Source: Phycisphaerales bacterium | GTDB lineage: Bacteria > Planctomycetota > Phycisphaerae > Phycisphaerales > UBA1924 | Length of the DNA stretch: 50,003 bases | Assembly: GCA_013360675.1 (NCBI GenBank) | Contig: JABWBB010000017.1 | Coordinates: forward strand, 1 to 50,003 | Direction: 5' to 3' | Part shown: piece after piece, positions 9,544-18,400 of the stretch | Position numbering within the stretch: the stretch's first letter is position 1 | Layout: every line of letters begins with the position of its first letter | Notes under the pieces: generated by a model | Told to the model about the DNA's origin: nothing | The model's input: the letters and a program-made list of their open reading frames with translations, nothing else | Database searches by the model: none | Position numbers and translations under genes: made by a program

Positions 9544-10290
9544 TCACGCTTCCAGCGAAGGCCCGATCGCCACCGGCTCGCTCCCGATCGCGTCGCGGAA
9601 ATAAAGCGTCAGCAACTTCGCCGCCCGCACCAGGTCTTCGCGGGCGTATCTCGCCGGGATGTCCAGGGGCATGCGCGCGCGGTCGGTTCCGCGCAGCAAC
9701 TCCACCGTCGTCGCCCGCACACGCCACGCATCGGGGTCGATCGAATCATCCGGTGTCAATCCGCCCAGGCGGCTGCTGAAGGCATACGCCCCCGCCGGGG
9801 GCAACTCGCCCGCACTCCTCGCGTCGCGGTGGATCTCGGGGCGGTGCCCTGTCTCGACCAGCGCCCGCCACAGCACCCACACCAACGCCGCGACGTTGGT
9901 GCGAGCGTCAGCCCCAAGGGCCCTCAGCCCCACCACCAGCGCGTCGTACATCTCCGGGTGCGGGTCATGGTCGCGGATGCTGTGATGGATGATGTCCGCC
10001 ATCGCCATGCCGGTATAAAACGCCGACAGTGATCGACGCACACTCGGATAGGCCTCGCGCAGGTCCCAAGAGGTAAGCACGGTCATGGCGTCGCCGGGCT
10101 TGAGCACCGCCGTCAGGTCCGCCCGTGCCAGGATCTCGACCCCGCCGGAGAAGCGGGCCTCGGGTCGCTTCGAGCCCTTGGCCACGCAACGCAGCAGCCC
10201 CAGCCGTCGCGCGAAGATCGACAGCGTCTGGCTGGTCTCGGACCAGTCCCAGTGGCGGATGCAAACACCCTCGTCGTGCGCGCTCGACAC
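9544..10290 (-). CDS. recO: DNA repair protein RecO
   Basis: RecO loads RecA on SSB-coated single-stranded DNA in the RecFOR pathway and anneals strands. The 248-residue product begins with an OB-fold like stretch: DEGVCIRHWDWSETSQTL, then FARRLGLLRCVAKGSKRP, which is the RecO pattern (E..Y.E.S.., G....AKGARR). The C-terminal half is helical and lacks the four-Cys zinc motif seen in many RecO proteins. The GTG start at 10290 is chosen because family sequence begins immediately after it; the frame is open upstream but would overlap the divergent dehydratase gene. The start-to-start gap is 36 bp, so promoters must overlap. Confidence 0.75.
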   Translation of the reverse strand: MSSAHDEGVCIRHWDWSETSQTLSIFARRLGLLRCVAKGSKRPEARFSGGVEILARADLTAVLKPGDAMTVLTSWDLREAYPSVRRSLSAFYTGMAMADIIHHSIRDHDPHPEMYDALVVGLRALGADARTNVAALVWVLWRALVETGHRPEIHRDARSAGELPPAGAYAFSSRLGGLTPDDSIDPDAWRVRATTVELLRGTDRARMPLDIPARYAREDLVRAAKLLTLYFRDAIGSEPVAIGPSLEA

Positions 10291-10326
10291 CCGCTCAGCG
10301 TAGCCCCTCGCCCTACCATCCACCCC

Positions 10327-10716
10327 ATGCGGTTCGACCTCGTCGATCGAGTCATTGAGCAATCCCCCGATCGCATCGTGACCCTCAAAAACGTCACGGC
10401 GGCTGAGGAGTACCTCCAGGACCACTTCCCCACCTTCCCCGTTCTCCCCGGTGTGCTCATGCTCGAATGCATGGTCCAGGCCGGTCGCCGCCTCGTGGGA
10501 CCCGACCAACCCCTCGTCCTGGGCAAGGTCCGGGCGCTGAAATACGGCCGCTTCGTCAGACCCGGCGATTCCCTGGTCAGCATCGTGACGCTGAACAAGG
10601 CCGAGCCCGATGGCGGCTTCGACCTCAAGGGCGAGGCCCGGGTCGGCACCCCCGACGGCCCTGTGGCCTGTTCAGGCCGATTCACCCTGCGACTTTTCCG
10701 CCCGCCGAGCCTTTGA
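10327..10716 (+). CDS. FabZ-like 3-hydroxyacyl-ACP dehydratase (first copy)
   Basis: A 129-residue hot-dog-fold protein. The active-site pattern of FabZ is visible as DHFPTFPVLPGVLMLECMVQ, giving catalytic His33 and Glu47. FabZ removes water from 3-hydroxyacyl-ACP during chain elongation. It is slightly shorter than classical FabZ (about 140-150). It is followed by an acyl carrier protein and a second dehydratase-like gene, so it may serve a dedicated acyl chain rather than bulk fatty acid synthesis; that is an inference from context. The ATG start at 10327 is the first after the divergent recO start. Confidence 0.85.
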   Translation: MRFDLVDRVIEQSPDRIVTLKNVTAAEEYLQDHFPTFPVLPGVLMLECMVQAGRRLVGPDQPLVLGKVRALKYGRFVRPGDSLVSIVTLNKAEPDGGFDLKGEARVGTPDGPVACSGRFTLRLFRPPSL

Positions 10717-10797
10717 CCAAGCTAGTATCCGCTCACGCCCATTCCCCCGGCCCGGCAACACGGTGGGGGCAACGGCACTCTGGGGAGCCTTCCGAGC

Positions 10798-11190
10798 ATG
10801 CTGAGCCGCGACGAGATTCTGAGCAAGATCAAGACCGTGCTGGCCGATTCGCTGGCCGTCGACGAGGACGACATCCGCCCCGAGTCCACCCTGACGGGCG
10901 ACCTCGGCGCCGAATCCATCGACTTTCTCGACATCGGCTTCCGCATCGACAAGGCCTTCGGCATCAAGATCCAGCAGGGCGAACTCTTCCCTGAGAACGC
11001 CGCCCAGGATCCGACGCTGGTCAAGGACGGCAAGGTGACGCCCGAGGGGCTAACCCGACTCAAGGCCCGTTTGCCGCACTTTGATTTCACCGGGTTCGAG
11101 AAGGACCCGCAACTGGCCAAGATCGCCCAGATCTTCACCGTCGATGCACTGGTGAAGTTCGTCGAGGCCAAACTGGCCAAGCAGGGCTGA
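10798..11190 (+). CDS. Acyl carrier protein with C-terminal extension
   Basis: A 130-residue acyl carrier protein. The phosphopantetheine attachment site is Ser40 in GDLGAESIDFLDI. Standard ACPs are about 78 residues; here about 40 residues (NAAQDPTLVKDGKVTPEGL...) are inserted before the last helix, a form seen in dedicated ACPs of planctomycetes and other lineages. The long acidic helix I (SRDEILSKIKTVLADSL) fits. It lies between two dehydratase-like genes, 81 bp after the first and 6 bp before the second. GGGGAG lies about 10 bases upstream of the ATG. Confidence 0.9.
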   Translation: MLSRDEILSKIKTVLADSLAVDEDDIRPESTLTGDLGAESIDFLDIGFRIDKAFGIKIQQGELFPENAAQDPTLVKDGKVTPEGLTRLKARLPHFDFTGFEKDPQLAKIAQIFTVDALVKFVEAKLAKQG

Positions 11191-11196
11191 TCGACC

Positions 11197-11715
11197 ATGC
11201 GCTGGATGTGGATCGATCGCGTGGTCGAGCTCGAGCGCGGGCGGCGTTTGGTCGCCATCAAAAACATCAGCCTCGCCGAGGAACACCTGCACGACCACTT
11301 CGAGGCCGCCCCCGGGCGTGCCGCGCTCCCGGTCATGCCCGCGAGCCTGGTGATCGAGGGGATGGCCCAGACGGCGGGGATCCTCGTCGGGCACGCAGAA
11401 GACTTTCGCGAGAAGGTGATCCTGGCCAAGGTGTCTCGCGCCGAGATCGACGTCGATCCCGTGCCCGGGTTCACGATTCGATACACTGCGACGGTCGAGC
11501 AGATGGACGCCGCCGGTGCTTCCACCACCGGGCTGGTCGAACTGATTGACCCCGCCCGCCCCGACCGCCCGCCGATGCCAATGGGTCGCATCGATCTGAT
11601 GTTCAGCCACATCGACCAGAATCTGGCCGGGCATACCTTCCCCGAGCACAACTTCGTCTTTGGCGAAGGGTTCAAGACCCTGCTGCGCACCAGCGGCATC
11701 GACGTGCCGGCGTAG
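11197..11715 (+). CDS. FabA/FabZ-like 3-hydroxyacyl-ACP dehydratase (second copy)
   Basis: A 172-residue hot-dog-fold protein. The pattern DHF, then LPVMPASLVIEGMAQTAGIL, gives the catalytic His and Glu of the FabA/FabZ superfamily, with a seven-residue insertion (EAAPGRA) between HF and P compared with FabZ. It starts six bases after the ACP stop and is almost certainly co-transcribed with it. The two dehydratases in this cluster are clearly different from each other, which suggests either a heteromeric enzyme or different chain specificity. The exact substrate cannot be inferred. Confidence 0.82.
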   Translation: MRWMWIDRVVELERGRRLVAIKNISLAEEHLHDHFEAAPGRAALPVMPASLVIEGMAQTAGILVGHAEDFREKVILAKVSRAEIDVDPVPGFTIRYTATVEQMDAAGASTTGLVELIDPARPDRPPMPMGRIDLMFSHIDQNLAGHTFPEHNFVFGEGFKTLLRTSGIDVPA

Positions 11716-11736
11716 CCGTCTCCATAGCGGTTCGAC

Positions 11737-13365
11737 TCAAGCCCTCGCCGCCCGCTCGAAGACTTCGCGCGGAGCCTGTTGATGAGTCCAGGCCTCGAAC
11801 TGCTGGCGGGCCTGCTCGACGAGCAGCGCAAGCCCGCTGATTCGCTCGCGGACGCCAGCCTCCTCCGCCGCCGCGAGAAACGGCGTGCGCTGCGGCGCAT
11901 AGACCGTGTCCATCACTATGGCCCGCTCGGCGCACACCGCCAGTTGTGCGGCGCTCATCGGCGTCGCCTTCGAATCTGGCCCGCCTGTCATGCCCAGCGG
12001 CGTGCAGTTCACGATGAAGCGAAACGACCTCGTGGGGATCTCACCCAGTCGTCCGCCCTCGACCCGTGCGCCGGGCACGCGTTCACCGATCGACGCGGCG
12101 ACCCGCCGCGCCTGCGCGGGATCACGGGCCAAGATCCCCGTCGTGAGCCCCGCCCGTGCGCACGCCCACGCCGCGGCTCTGGCCATACCCCCGGCGCCAA
12201 GGATCAAAGCCTGAGCCCCCTCGACCATCCCACCCTGGCCCGCGAGCAGTGATTCCATCGCGAGCGCGTCGGTATTGAGCACGCGCGCCGCGCCGCCATC
12301 CTCGATCACCAGGGTGTTCGAGGCTCCGCACGCGATCGACGCCTCGTCGAGCCCCCACCCCTGCGTCGACGCCAGACGGAAGAGGTTCTCCTTGTGGGGG
12401 ATCGTCACGCTGCACCCGCGGAAACGCAGCGGGTGGTGCGCCATCAACTCGACCAGTGCGCCCTTGAAACTCGCGTACGACGAAGCCTCGTCCGCGCCCG
12501 CCGCCACCGGGAGGGGCACGTACACGCCGTCCCAACCGATCGAGCCAAACCCGGCGTTGTGCATCGCGGGCGAGCGTGAATGTGAAACGGGCCACCCGAC
12601 GATGCCGTAGACACGCGTCGCAGGCTGGACCGACCTGAACCGGTACGTGCCCAGCAACTCCTCGACCCGCGGCTGTCCTGGCGCGGTTGGGCCCCCATCG
12701 CACGCGGCGTAGGTCAGAAACGCCTTTGCCTTGCCCGCGAGCAGACGCGACATCTGCCCCTCGTCGCCCATCGCGATGGCGATCATGGGGCGTGCGCTCC
12801 CCTCGCACAGGCTCATCGCCTCAAGCGCGTCGCGCACCGAACGGGCGCGAAAGGCGACCTTGTGCACCGCCGCCCGCTCGCACGCGTTGAGCCGCGTGAC
12901 CCGGCGCAGCATGTCATTCGGACGCCCCTTGAAATCGTGGACCGACAGGATCAGCGATGGGCGTGAATCCCTCGCATCGCCCGGCTCTCCCACGCAGGCA
13001 TCCACCCGCCGCCGGAACGCGTCCGATCGCTCGTACGAGGCCAACTCGACATCGAGATAGCGCGGCGGCGTCGCCAGCCCCGCCAAGCGTTCGTACAGCC
13101 CGAGCCTCACCTCGTCGTCGACGTGCGCCTCGCCCCCTTCGCCCGCGCTGCGGCATGTCACGATGCAGGCCAGGGGCGACCCCTCGACCATCGCACAGAC
13201 CGCGCCGATGCGGTCGTCGATCGACCCGCCATCCTCCGTCGCGTCGCCCAGAAAACCCTCAACCCGGTACTCGACCAGGTCCGCTCCCCGCTCGCGGGCC
13301 ATCAGCGCCTGCGCACGCGCCAGCGCGGGGTCCATCACCATCAGTGGCACACAGATCAGCGTCAT
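11737..13365 (-). CDS. aroDE: Fused 3-dehydroquinate dehydratase (type I) / shikimate dehydrogenase
   Basis: A 542-residue fusion catalysing steps three and four of the shikimate pathway. Residues 1-240 are a type I (Schiff-base) dehydroquinase: the catalytic His is H143 in ILSVHDFKG, and the Schiff-base Lys is K169 in AAVHKVAF. Residues about 250-540 are AroE: GWPVSHSRSPAMHN (258-270) binds shikimate, K325 in VTIPHKEN is catalytic, NTDALA supplies the Asp, and GAGGMARAAAW is the NADP-binding glycine motif. The same domain order occurs in plants and in some bacteria including planctomycetes and chlamydiae. It converges with the ACP cluster and diverges from the VOC gene by 52 bp. Confidence 0.96.
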   Translation of the reverse strand: MTLICVPLMVMDPALARAQALMARERGADLVEYRVEGFLGDATEDGGSIDDRIGAVCAMVEGSPLACIVTCRSAGEGGEAHVDDEVRLGLYERLAGLATPPRYLDVELASYERSDAFRRRVDACVGEPGDARDSRPSLILSVHDFKGRPNDMLRRVTRLNACERAAVHKVAFRARSVRDALEAMSLCEGSARPMIAIAMGDEGQMSRLLAGKAKAFLTYAACDGGPTAPGQPRVEELLGTYRFRSVQPATRVYGIVGWPVSHSRSPAMHNAGFGSIGWDGVYVPLPVAAGADEASSYASFKGALVELMAHHPLRFRGCSVTIPHKENLFRLASTQGWGLDEASIACGASNTLVIEDGGAARVLNTDALAMESLLAGQGGMVEGAQALILGAGGMARAAAWACARAGLTTGILARDPAQARRVAASIGERVPGARVEGGRLGEIPTRSFRFIVNCTPLGMTGGPDSKATPMSAAQLAVCAERAIVMDTVYAPQRTPFLAAAEEAGVRERISGLALLVEQARQQFEAWTHQQAPREVFERAARA

Positions 13366-13417
13366 GCGTCGGCCCAGTGTATCGTCACTTCAATCACACA
13401 CCGCAGGGAGCCTCGCC

Positions 13418-13792
13418 ATGATCATCGGCTTTCACACGCTGATCTATTCCGAAGACCCCGTGGCCACCCGCGCATTCTTCCGCGACGTCCTGGGATTTCC
13501 CTGCGTCGACGCGGGCGGCGGATGGCTTATCTTCGCCCTGCCCCCGGGGGAACTGGGCGTCCACCCCACCCACGAAGAGGGCGCACCGCCCGTCAAGCCC
13601 GGGCGTCACAAGGCCATGCTCATGTGCAGCAACATCCACGCCACCGTGAACGACCTCAAGGCTAAGGGCGTCGAGTTCACGACGGGCATTTCCGACGAGG
13701 GATGGGGCCTGCTCTCCGCGTTTCGACTGCCGGGCGCGGGCGCGCTCGACCTCTACGAGCCGCGCCACCCGACCATGCTCCCCAAAGCCTGA
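13418..13792 (+). CDS. VOC-family (glyoxalase/bleomycin-resistance fold) protein
   Basis: A 124-residue single-domain protein of the vicinal oxygen chelate superfamily. The pattern FHTLIYSEDPVATRAFFRD, then LGF, and the C-terminal LDLYEPRHP are typical of the fold: a beta strand, the helix after an N/D-P, and a final strand with a Glu metal ligand. His6, Glu36-type and C-terminal Glu residues could hold a metal. The ATG at 13418 has GGGAG eight bases upstream. The substrate is unknown; such proteins include dioxygenases, isomerases and resistance proteins. Confidence 0.8.
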   Translation: MIIGFHTLIYSEDPVATRAFFRDVLGFPCVDAGGGWLIFALPPGELGVHPTHEEGAPPVKPGRHKAMLMCSNIHATVNDLKAKGVEFTTGISDEGWGLLSAFRLPGAGALDLYEPRHPTMLPKA

Positions 13793-13802
13793 CCCGCGCG
13801 CC

Positions 13803-14861
13803 TCAGGCCATCGCCCACAGCCGCTCGACCACCCACAAGTACAGCGGAATCCCCACCGCGATGTTCAGCGGAAAGGTGATCCCCAGCGCCATGGGGATGT
13901 AGAGCCCAGGGCTGGCCTGGGGCACGATGAGGCGCATCGCCGCGGGCACGGCGATGTAACTCGCCGATGCCGTCAGCACCGCCAGCAGGAACGCGTTGCC
14001 GATCTCAAGGCCCAGCATATACGACAGCCCGATCGCCGCCGCCGCATTGACCAGCGGCACAACAATCGCAAACCCCCACAGCGAAGGGCCCGCCTCTTTC
14101 AACGAACGCAGGCGACGCGCCGCCAGCAGGCCAAGATCAAGCAGGAAGAAGACCAGCACGCCGCTGAAGGCATCGGTCACCAGCGGCTTGAAGGCCTGGT
14201 ACCCGCGATCACCCGTGACGATCCCGATCGCCAGGCTCCCCAGCAGAAGCAATACGGGCCCGTTGAGAAAAGCCTCGTGAAAGAGCAGACCCCAGCCGCC
14301 CCGGGCGGGCGTGGCCCCCGCCACCTGGTTGGCCTCTTTGCGTTCGTACCAGCGCATCAGCAGCACGGCAACCACGATCGCGGGCGATTCCATCAACGCC
14401 ATCGCCGCGACCATGTGCCCGCCATACGCGATGCCGCGGGCTTCGAGCACGCTCGTGGCGGCCATGAAGGTGACCGCGCTGATCGAGCCGTAGGTCGCCG
14501 CGATCGCCGCCGCGTTGGGCAGGCTCAGGCGGCGACGAAGCAGGAAAAACGTATACGCGGGGACAACCATGGCCAGCAGAACCGCCGCACACAGGCCCAG
14601 CACCGCCTCACGCCCCAGTTCGCCGTGCGAGATCTCCACCCCGCCCCGGAACCCGATCGCCCACAACAGGTAGAGCGACAGGAGCTTGGTTACCGCCTTG
14701 GGGATGTGCAGGTTTGACCGAGCGGCGGCGGCGAGCATCCCCAGAAAGAAAAAAAGCACCGGCGGATGGAGCACCCCCGCGAGCACCCCCCCATCCCCGC
14801 TCATCCCTGCCATTGACATCAACATGCCGTGCCTGCCCCCATGACGCAGCCAGCCGGTCAT
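13803..14861 (-). CDS. sbtA: SbtA-like sodium-dependent bicarbonate transporter
   Basis: A 352-residue polytopic protein with about 10 membrane segments, of the SbtA (DUF897) family, which in cyanobacteria takes up bicarbonate with sodium. Family features: HPPVLFFFLGMLAAAARS at the first segment, GFRGGVEI after the second, the YGSISAVTFMAA repeat region, and a second-half repeat ending VPAAMRLIVPQASPGLY. The start is uncertain: ATG 14861 has an AAGGGGG just upstream, while ATGs at 14825-14804 are closer to the first membrane segment. It diverges from a beta-carbonic-anhydrase-like gene 76 bp away. No SbtB-like PII protein is next to it. Confidence 0.85.
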   Translation of the reverse strand: MTGWLRHGGRHGMLMSMAGMSGDGGVLAGVLHPPVLFFFLGMLAAAARSNLHIPKAVTKLLSLYLLWAIGFRGGVEISHGELGREAVLGLCAAVLLAMVVPAYTFFLLRRRLSLPNAAAIAATYGSISAVTFMAATSVLEARGIAYGGHMVAAMALMESPAIVVAVLLMRWYERKEANQVAGATPARGGWGLLFHEAFLNGPVLLLLGSLAIGIVTGDRGYQAFKPLVTDAFSGVLVFFLLDLGLLAARRLRSLKEAGPSLWGFAIVVPLVNAAAAIGLSYMLGLEIGNAFLLAVLTASASYIAVPAAMRLIVPQASPGLYIPMALGITFPLNIAVGIPLYLWVVERLWAMA

Positions 14862-14937
14862 CGCCCCCTTGCCGCGTCGGGCCGAGTGTAGCGTCAACGA
14901 CAACACGCCCGCCAGTCGGGGCCAGTACACTGCGACC

Positions 14938-15402
14938 ATGCCCGAATCGGCCAGCGTCTATGAGAGCAAGTACCCGTACGAGAAATCGCGCATCCACGCC
15001 GCCGCGATTTATTGTTCCGACGGGCGCGTAGGCGAACACTTCGACGAGTTTCTGCAGGTGGGCCTGGGGCTCCCCCGCTACGACCGCGTGGCGCTGCCGG
15101 GCGGACCGGCCTGCCTCGCGGGGCACTCGCAGGCGCACCTCGAAGAACAGGGTGTCGTCGACGAACTCAAGTTCCTCGTCGAGGTGCACAAACTCAACCG
15201 CGTGGTGCTGATCGCCCACGAGGGGTGCGCGTTCTACTCGACCCGCCTGGCCCTGGCCGATCGACGCATGGAACTCGTCCAGCGTGCCGATCTGGTCCGC
15301 TCGGCGGCCTTTGTGCAGCGTGTCAGCGGCGTGGCCTCGATCGACGCCTATTTCGCCCGCATCTGCGAGCACGCCGTCCGCTTCGAACGCGTCGAGGTCT
15401 GA
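14938..15402 (+). CDS. Small beta-carbonic-anhydrase-like protein
   Basis: A 154-residue protein carrying the spaced residues of beta-carbonic anhydrase: C26-x-D28-x-R30 in IYCSDGRVG, and H94-x-x-C97 in LIAHEGCAFY. These are the zinc ligands (C, H, C) and the Asp/Arg dyad of the family. The segment RVALPGGPACLAG sits where the family has VRNAGN-like sequence, so the loop after the second strand differs. At 154 residues it is shorter than the usual 200-220. Its neighbour SbtA transports bicarbonate, which supports a role in CO2/bicarbonate interconversion, but activity is unproven and it could be a non-enzymatic relative. Confidence 0.65.
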   Translation: MPESASVYESKYPYEKSRIHAAAIYCSDGRVGEHFDEFLQVGLGLPRYDRVALPGGPACLAGHSQAHLEEQGVVDELKFLVEVHKLNRVVLIAHEGCAFYSTRLALADRRMELVQRADLVRSAAFVQRVSGVASIDAYFARICEHAVRFERVEV

Positions 15403-15461
15403 GCAGCCCTTACGCGCGCCATGCGCACATCCGCCGTGCGGGCGGCGGCAGCATCGCCCAC

Positions 15462-18400
15462 CTACACGTTGAAGTACTTCGCCTCGGGGTGGTGCACGAC
15501 AATCGCGCTGGTGCTCTGCTCGGGGTCGATCTGCCAGTTCTCGGTCAGAGCACAGCCGATGCGCTCGGGTCGCAGCAGGCGAAACAGTTTCTCTTGGTCG
15601 CTCAAGTCGGGGCAGGCGGGGTATCCGAAACTGTAGCGGGAGCCGCGGTATTTCTGCGTGAAGAGGTCGCGCACGCGGGCCGAATCTTCACCCCCGATGC
15701 CCAATTCCTGGCGCATCCGCTTGTGCCACAGTTCGGCCAGCGCCTCGGCGGTCTCGACGCTCAGCCCGTGCAGGTACAGGTAATCGGTGTAGCGGTTCTC
15801 GCGGAAGAGCGCCTGAGACGCTTCGGCGGCGTGCTTCCCGACCGTCACGCAGTGCATCCCGACCACGTCCACCTCGCCGCTCTCTCGCGGGCGGAAGAAA
15901 TCGCTGATGCACAAACGCCGCTTGTCGCCCTGGCGGGGGAAGCGGAACCGCTCGATCTCGCACAGGTGCCGCCCGCCGGTTCCGATCGTGCTCTCACCCG
16001 CGCGGAAGTCGTCGGGGTCCCAGATGATCAGGTCATTCCCCTCGCTGCTGCACGGGAAATAGCCATAGACCACCGCGGGGCGAAGCAGCGCCTCTCGCCG
16101 GCACCGGGCCTTGAGTTCCTCAAAGACCGGCAGGATCTCGTCCTCGATCAGCGCGTCATACTCGACCTCCGACGCGGCCCCCTTCTTCACCTGCCACTGT
16201 CCGCGGAAAAGCGCCACGCTGTTGATGAAGGGGAAGACGTCATCGACGTCGATCCCCTCGACCACGCGCGTGCCCCAGAATGGGGGCGCGGGCACCGGGT
16301 TCGTCGTCGAGACATCCGAGCGTTCTCCCACCCCGCCCGCCTCCACACGATCGGGGCGAGCCAGTTTCTCGGCCCGCGTGCGCACGATGGCCTCTTCGGC
16401 TTTCGATCGCTTGCCCATCCGCGTGTCGATCTCACGGGCGAGTTGATCCATCGCGCCGCCCACGATGCAGTCCATCGTGCGCAGGCCCTCGAAGGCGTCC
16501 TTCCCGTAGAAGACCTCGCCGCTGTACCCCGCGCGAAGCTGCCCTTCGCAGTAATGGCGCGTCAGCGCGGCCCCGCCCAGGATCACCGGCACGGTCACGC
16601 CCTGCGCCGACATCTCCTTCAGATTCTCCTCCATCACGTTCACGCTCTTGACGAGCAGGCCCGACATCCCGATCGCATCGGCCTTGTGCTCGCGCCACGC
16701 CGCCACCATCTCCGACAGCGGCTGCTTGATCCCCAGGTTCACCACCTTGTACCCGTTGTTCGACAGGATGATGTCCACCAGGTTCTTGCCAATGTCGTGC
16801 ACGTCCCCCTTCACCGTCGCCAGAACGATCGTGCCCTTCTCACGCCCGCCCACCCGCTGCATCAGGGGCTCCAGCTGCGAGACGGCCAGTTTCATCACCT
16901 CCGCGCTCTGCAGCACGAAGGGCAGCTGCATCTGCCCCGTGCCGAACAACTCGCCCACCGTCTTCATCCCGTCGAGCAGGTGATCGTTGATGATCTCCAG
17001 CGGCACATACTTCTTCAGCGCCTCATCGATCGTGCCGCTCAGCCCCTCCTTCTCGCCGTCAATGATGTGCGAGCGCAGGCGTTCCTCGAGCGTCTGCGTC
17101 ACCGCGCGCTTCGTCGTCGCCTGCGCCACGCTGTCCTTGAACAAGCCGATGAAGTGCTGCAGCGGGTCATGCCCAAGCGTGCGACGGTCGTGGATCAGAT
17201 CCTCGGCCGCCTTCCATTGCTCGTCAGGGATGCGATTCCGCGGCAGGATCTTCGAGAAGTGCAGGATCGCGCTCGTCAGCCCCGCCTCCTGCAGCAAGCT
17301 CAGGAAGACGCTGTTGAGCACCACCCGCGCCTGCGGGTTCAGCCCGAACGAGCAGTTCGACAACCCCACCGTTGTCTGCGTGCGTGGGAAGGCCTGCATG
17401 ATCCGGCGCACACCCTCGATCGTCTCGAGTGCGCTGCGGCGATCGCTCTCCATCCCCGTCGAGATCGGCAGCACCAACGGATCAAACAGCAGGTCCTCGG
17501 GCGCGATCCCGTGCACCTCGACCGCCCGGTGATAGCCACGCGTCGCGATGGTCAGTTTCCGATCCGCCGTCCGCGCCATCGAGGCTTCTTTATCCTCGTC
17601 GATCGAGCCGATCACCAGCCCCGCCCCATAGCGCTTGGCCAGCGTGCAGATCGCGTCGAAGCGGTGATCGCCCTCCTCGAAGTTGGCGCTGTTGATGATG
17701 CACTTGCCGCCCGCGCGCTTGAGACCAGCCTCGAGCGTGTTCACCTGAGTCGAATCGAGCATCAGCGGCACGTTCACCTGGCGCACCACGCGCGACACCA
17801 CCTCGCCCATGTCCCGGGCGTTGTCGCGCCCCGCGTAATCCACGTTCAGGTCCAGCACGTGCGCGCCGTCGTGGCGCACCTGCTCGCGCGCAAGGCTCAC
17901 GATGCCGTCAAAATCCTCCGCTTCGAGCAGCCGCTTGAACGCACGGCTGCCCGACGCGTTCATCCGCTCGCCCACGATCAGGATCGACGTGTCCTGGCGG
18001 TATTCCTGCGCCGAATACAGGCTCGTCACCGCGGCCCGCGGCGTGGTCACCGCCATCGCGGGGCCGTGCCGCCCCTTTTCGATCAACCCCGATTGCGTCA
18101 GGCGTTCGACCAGCGTGCGGATGTGCGCCGGGGTTGTGCCGCAGCACCCGCCGACGATCCCCACGCCGCTCTCCTCGACAAACTTCACCATCGACTCGGC
18201 GAACGCCGCGGGGGCGAGCGGGAACTCGGTCCTTCCCTCGACCAGCACCGGCAGCCCGGCATTGGGCATGACCGAGATCGAGCGGCCCGTGCGTCCGCCC
18301 ATCGCCGGCCAGTGCTTCCCGAGCCAGCGCACGTGCTCGGTCATCTCGACTGGACCCGTCGCGCAGTTGAGCCCCAGCGAGGCGATCGGATACGACGAGA

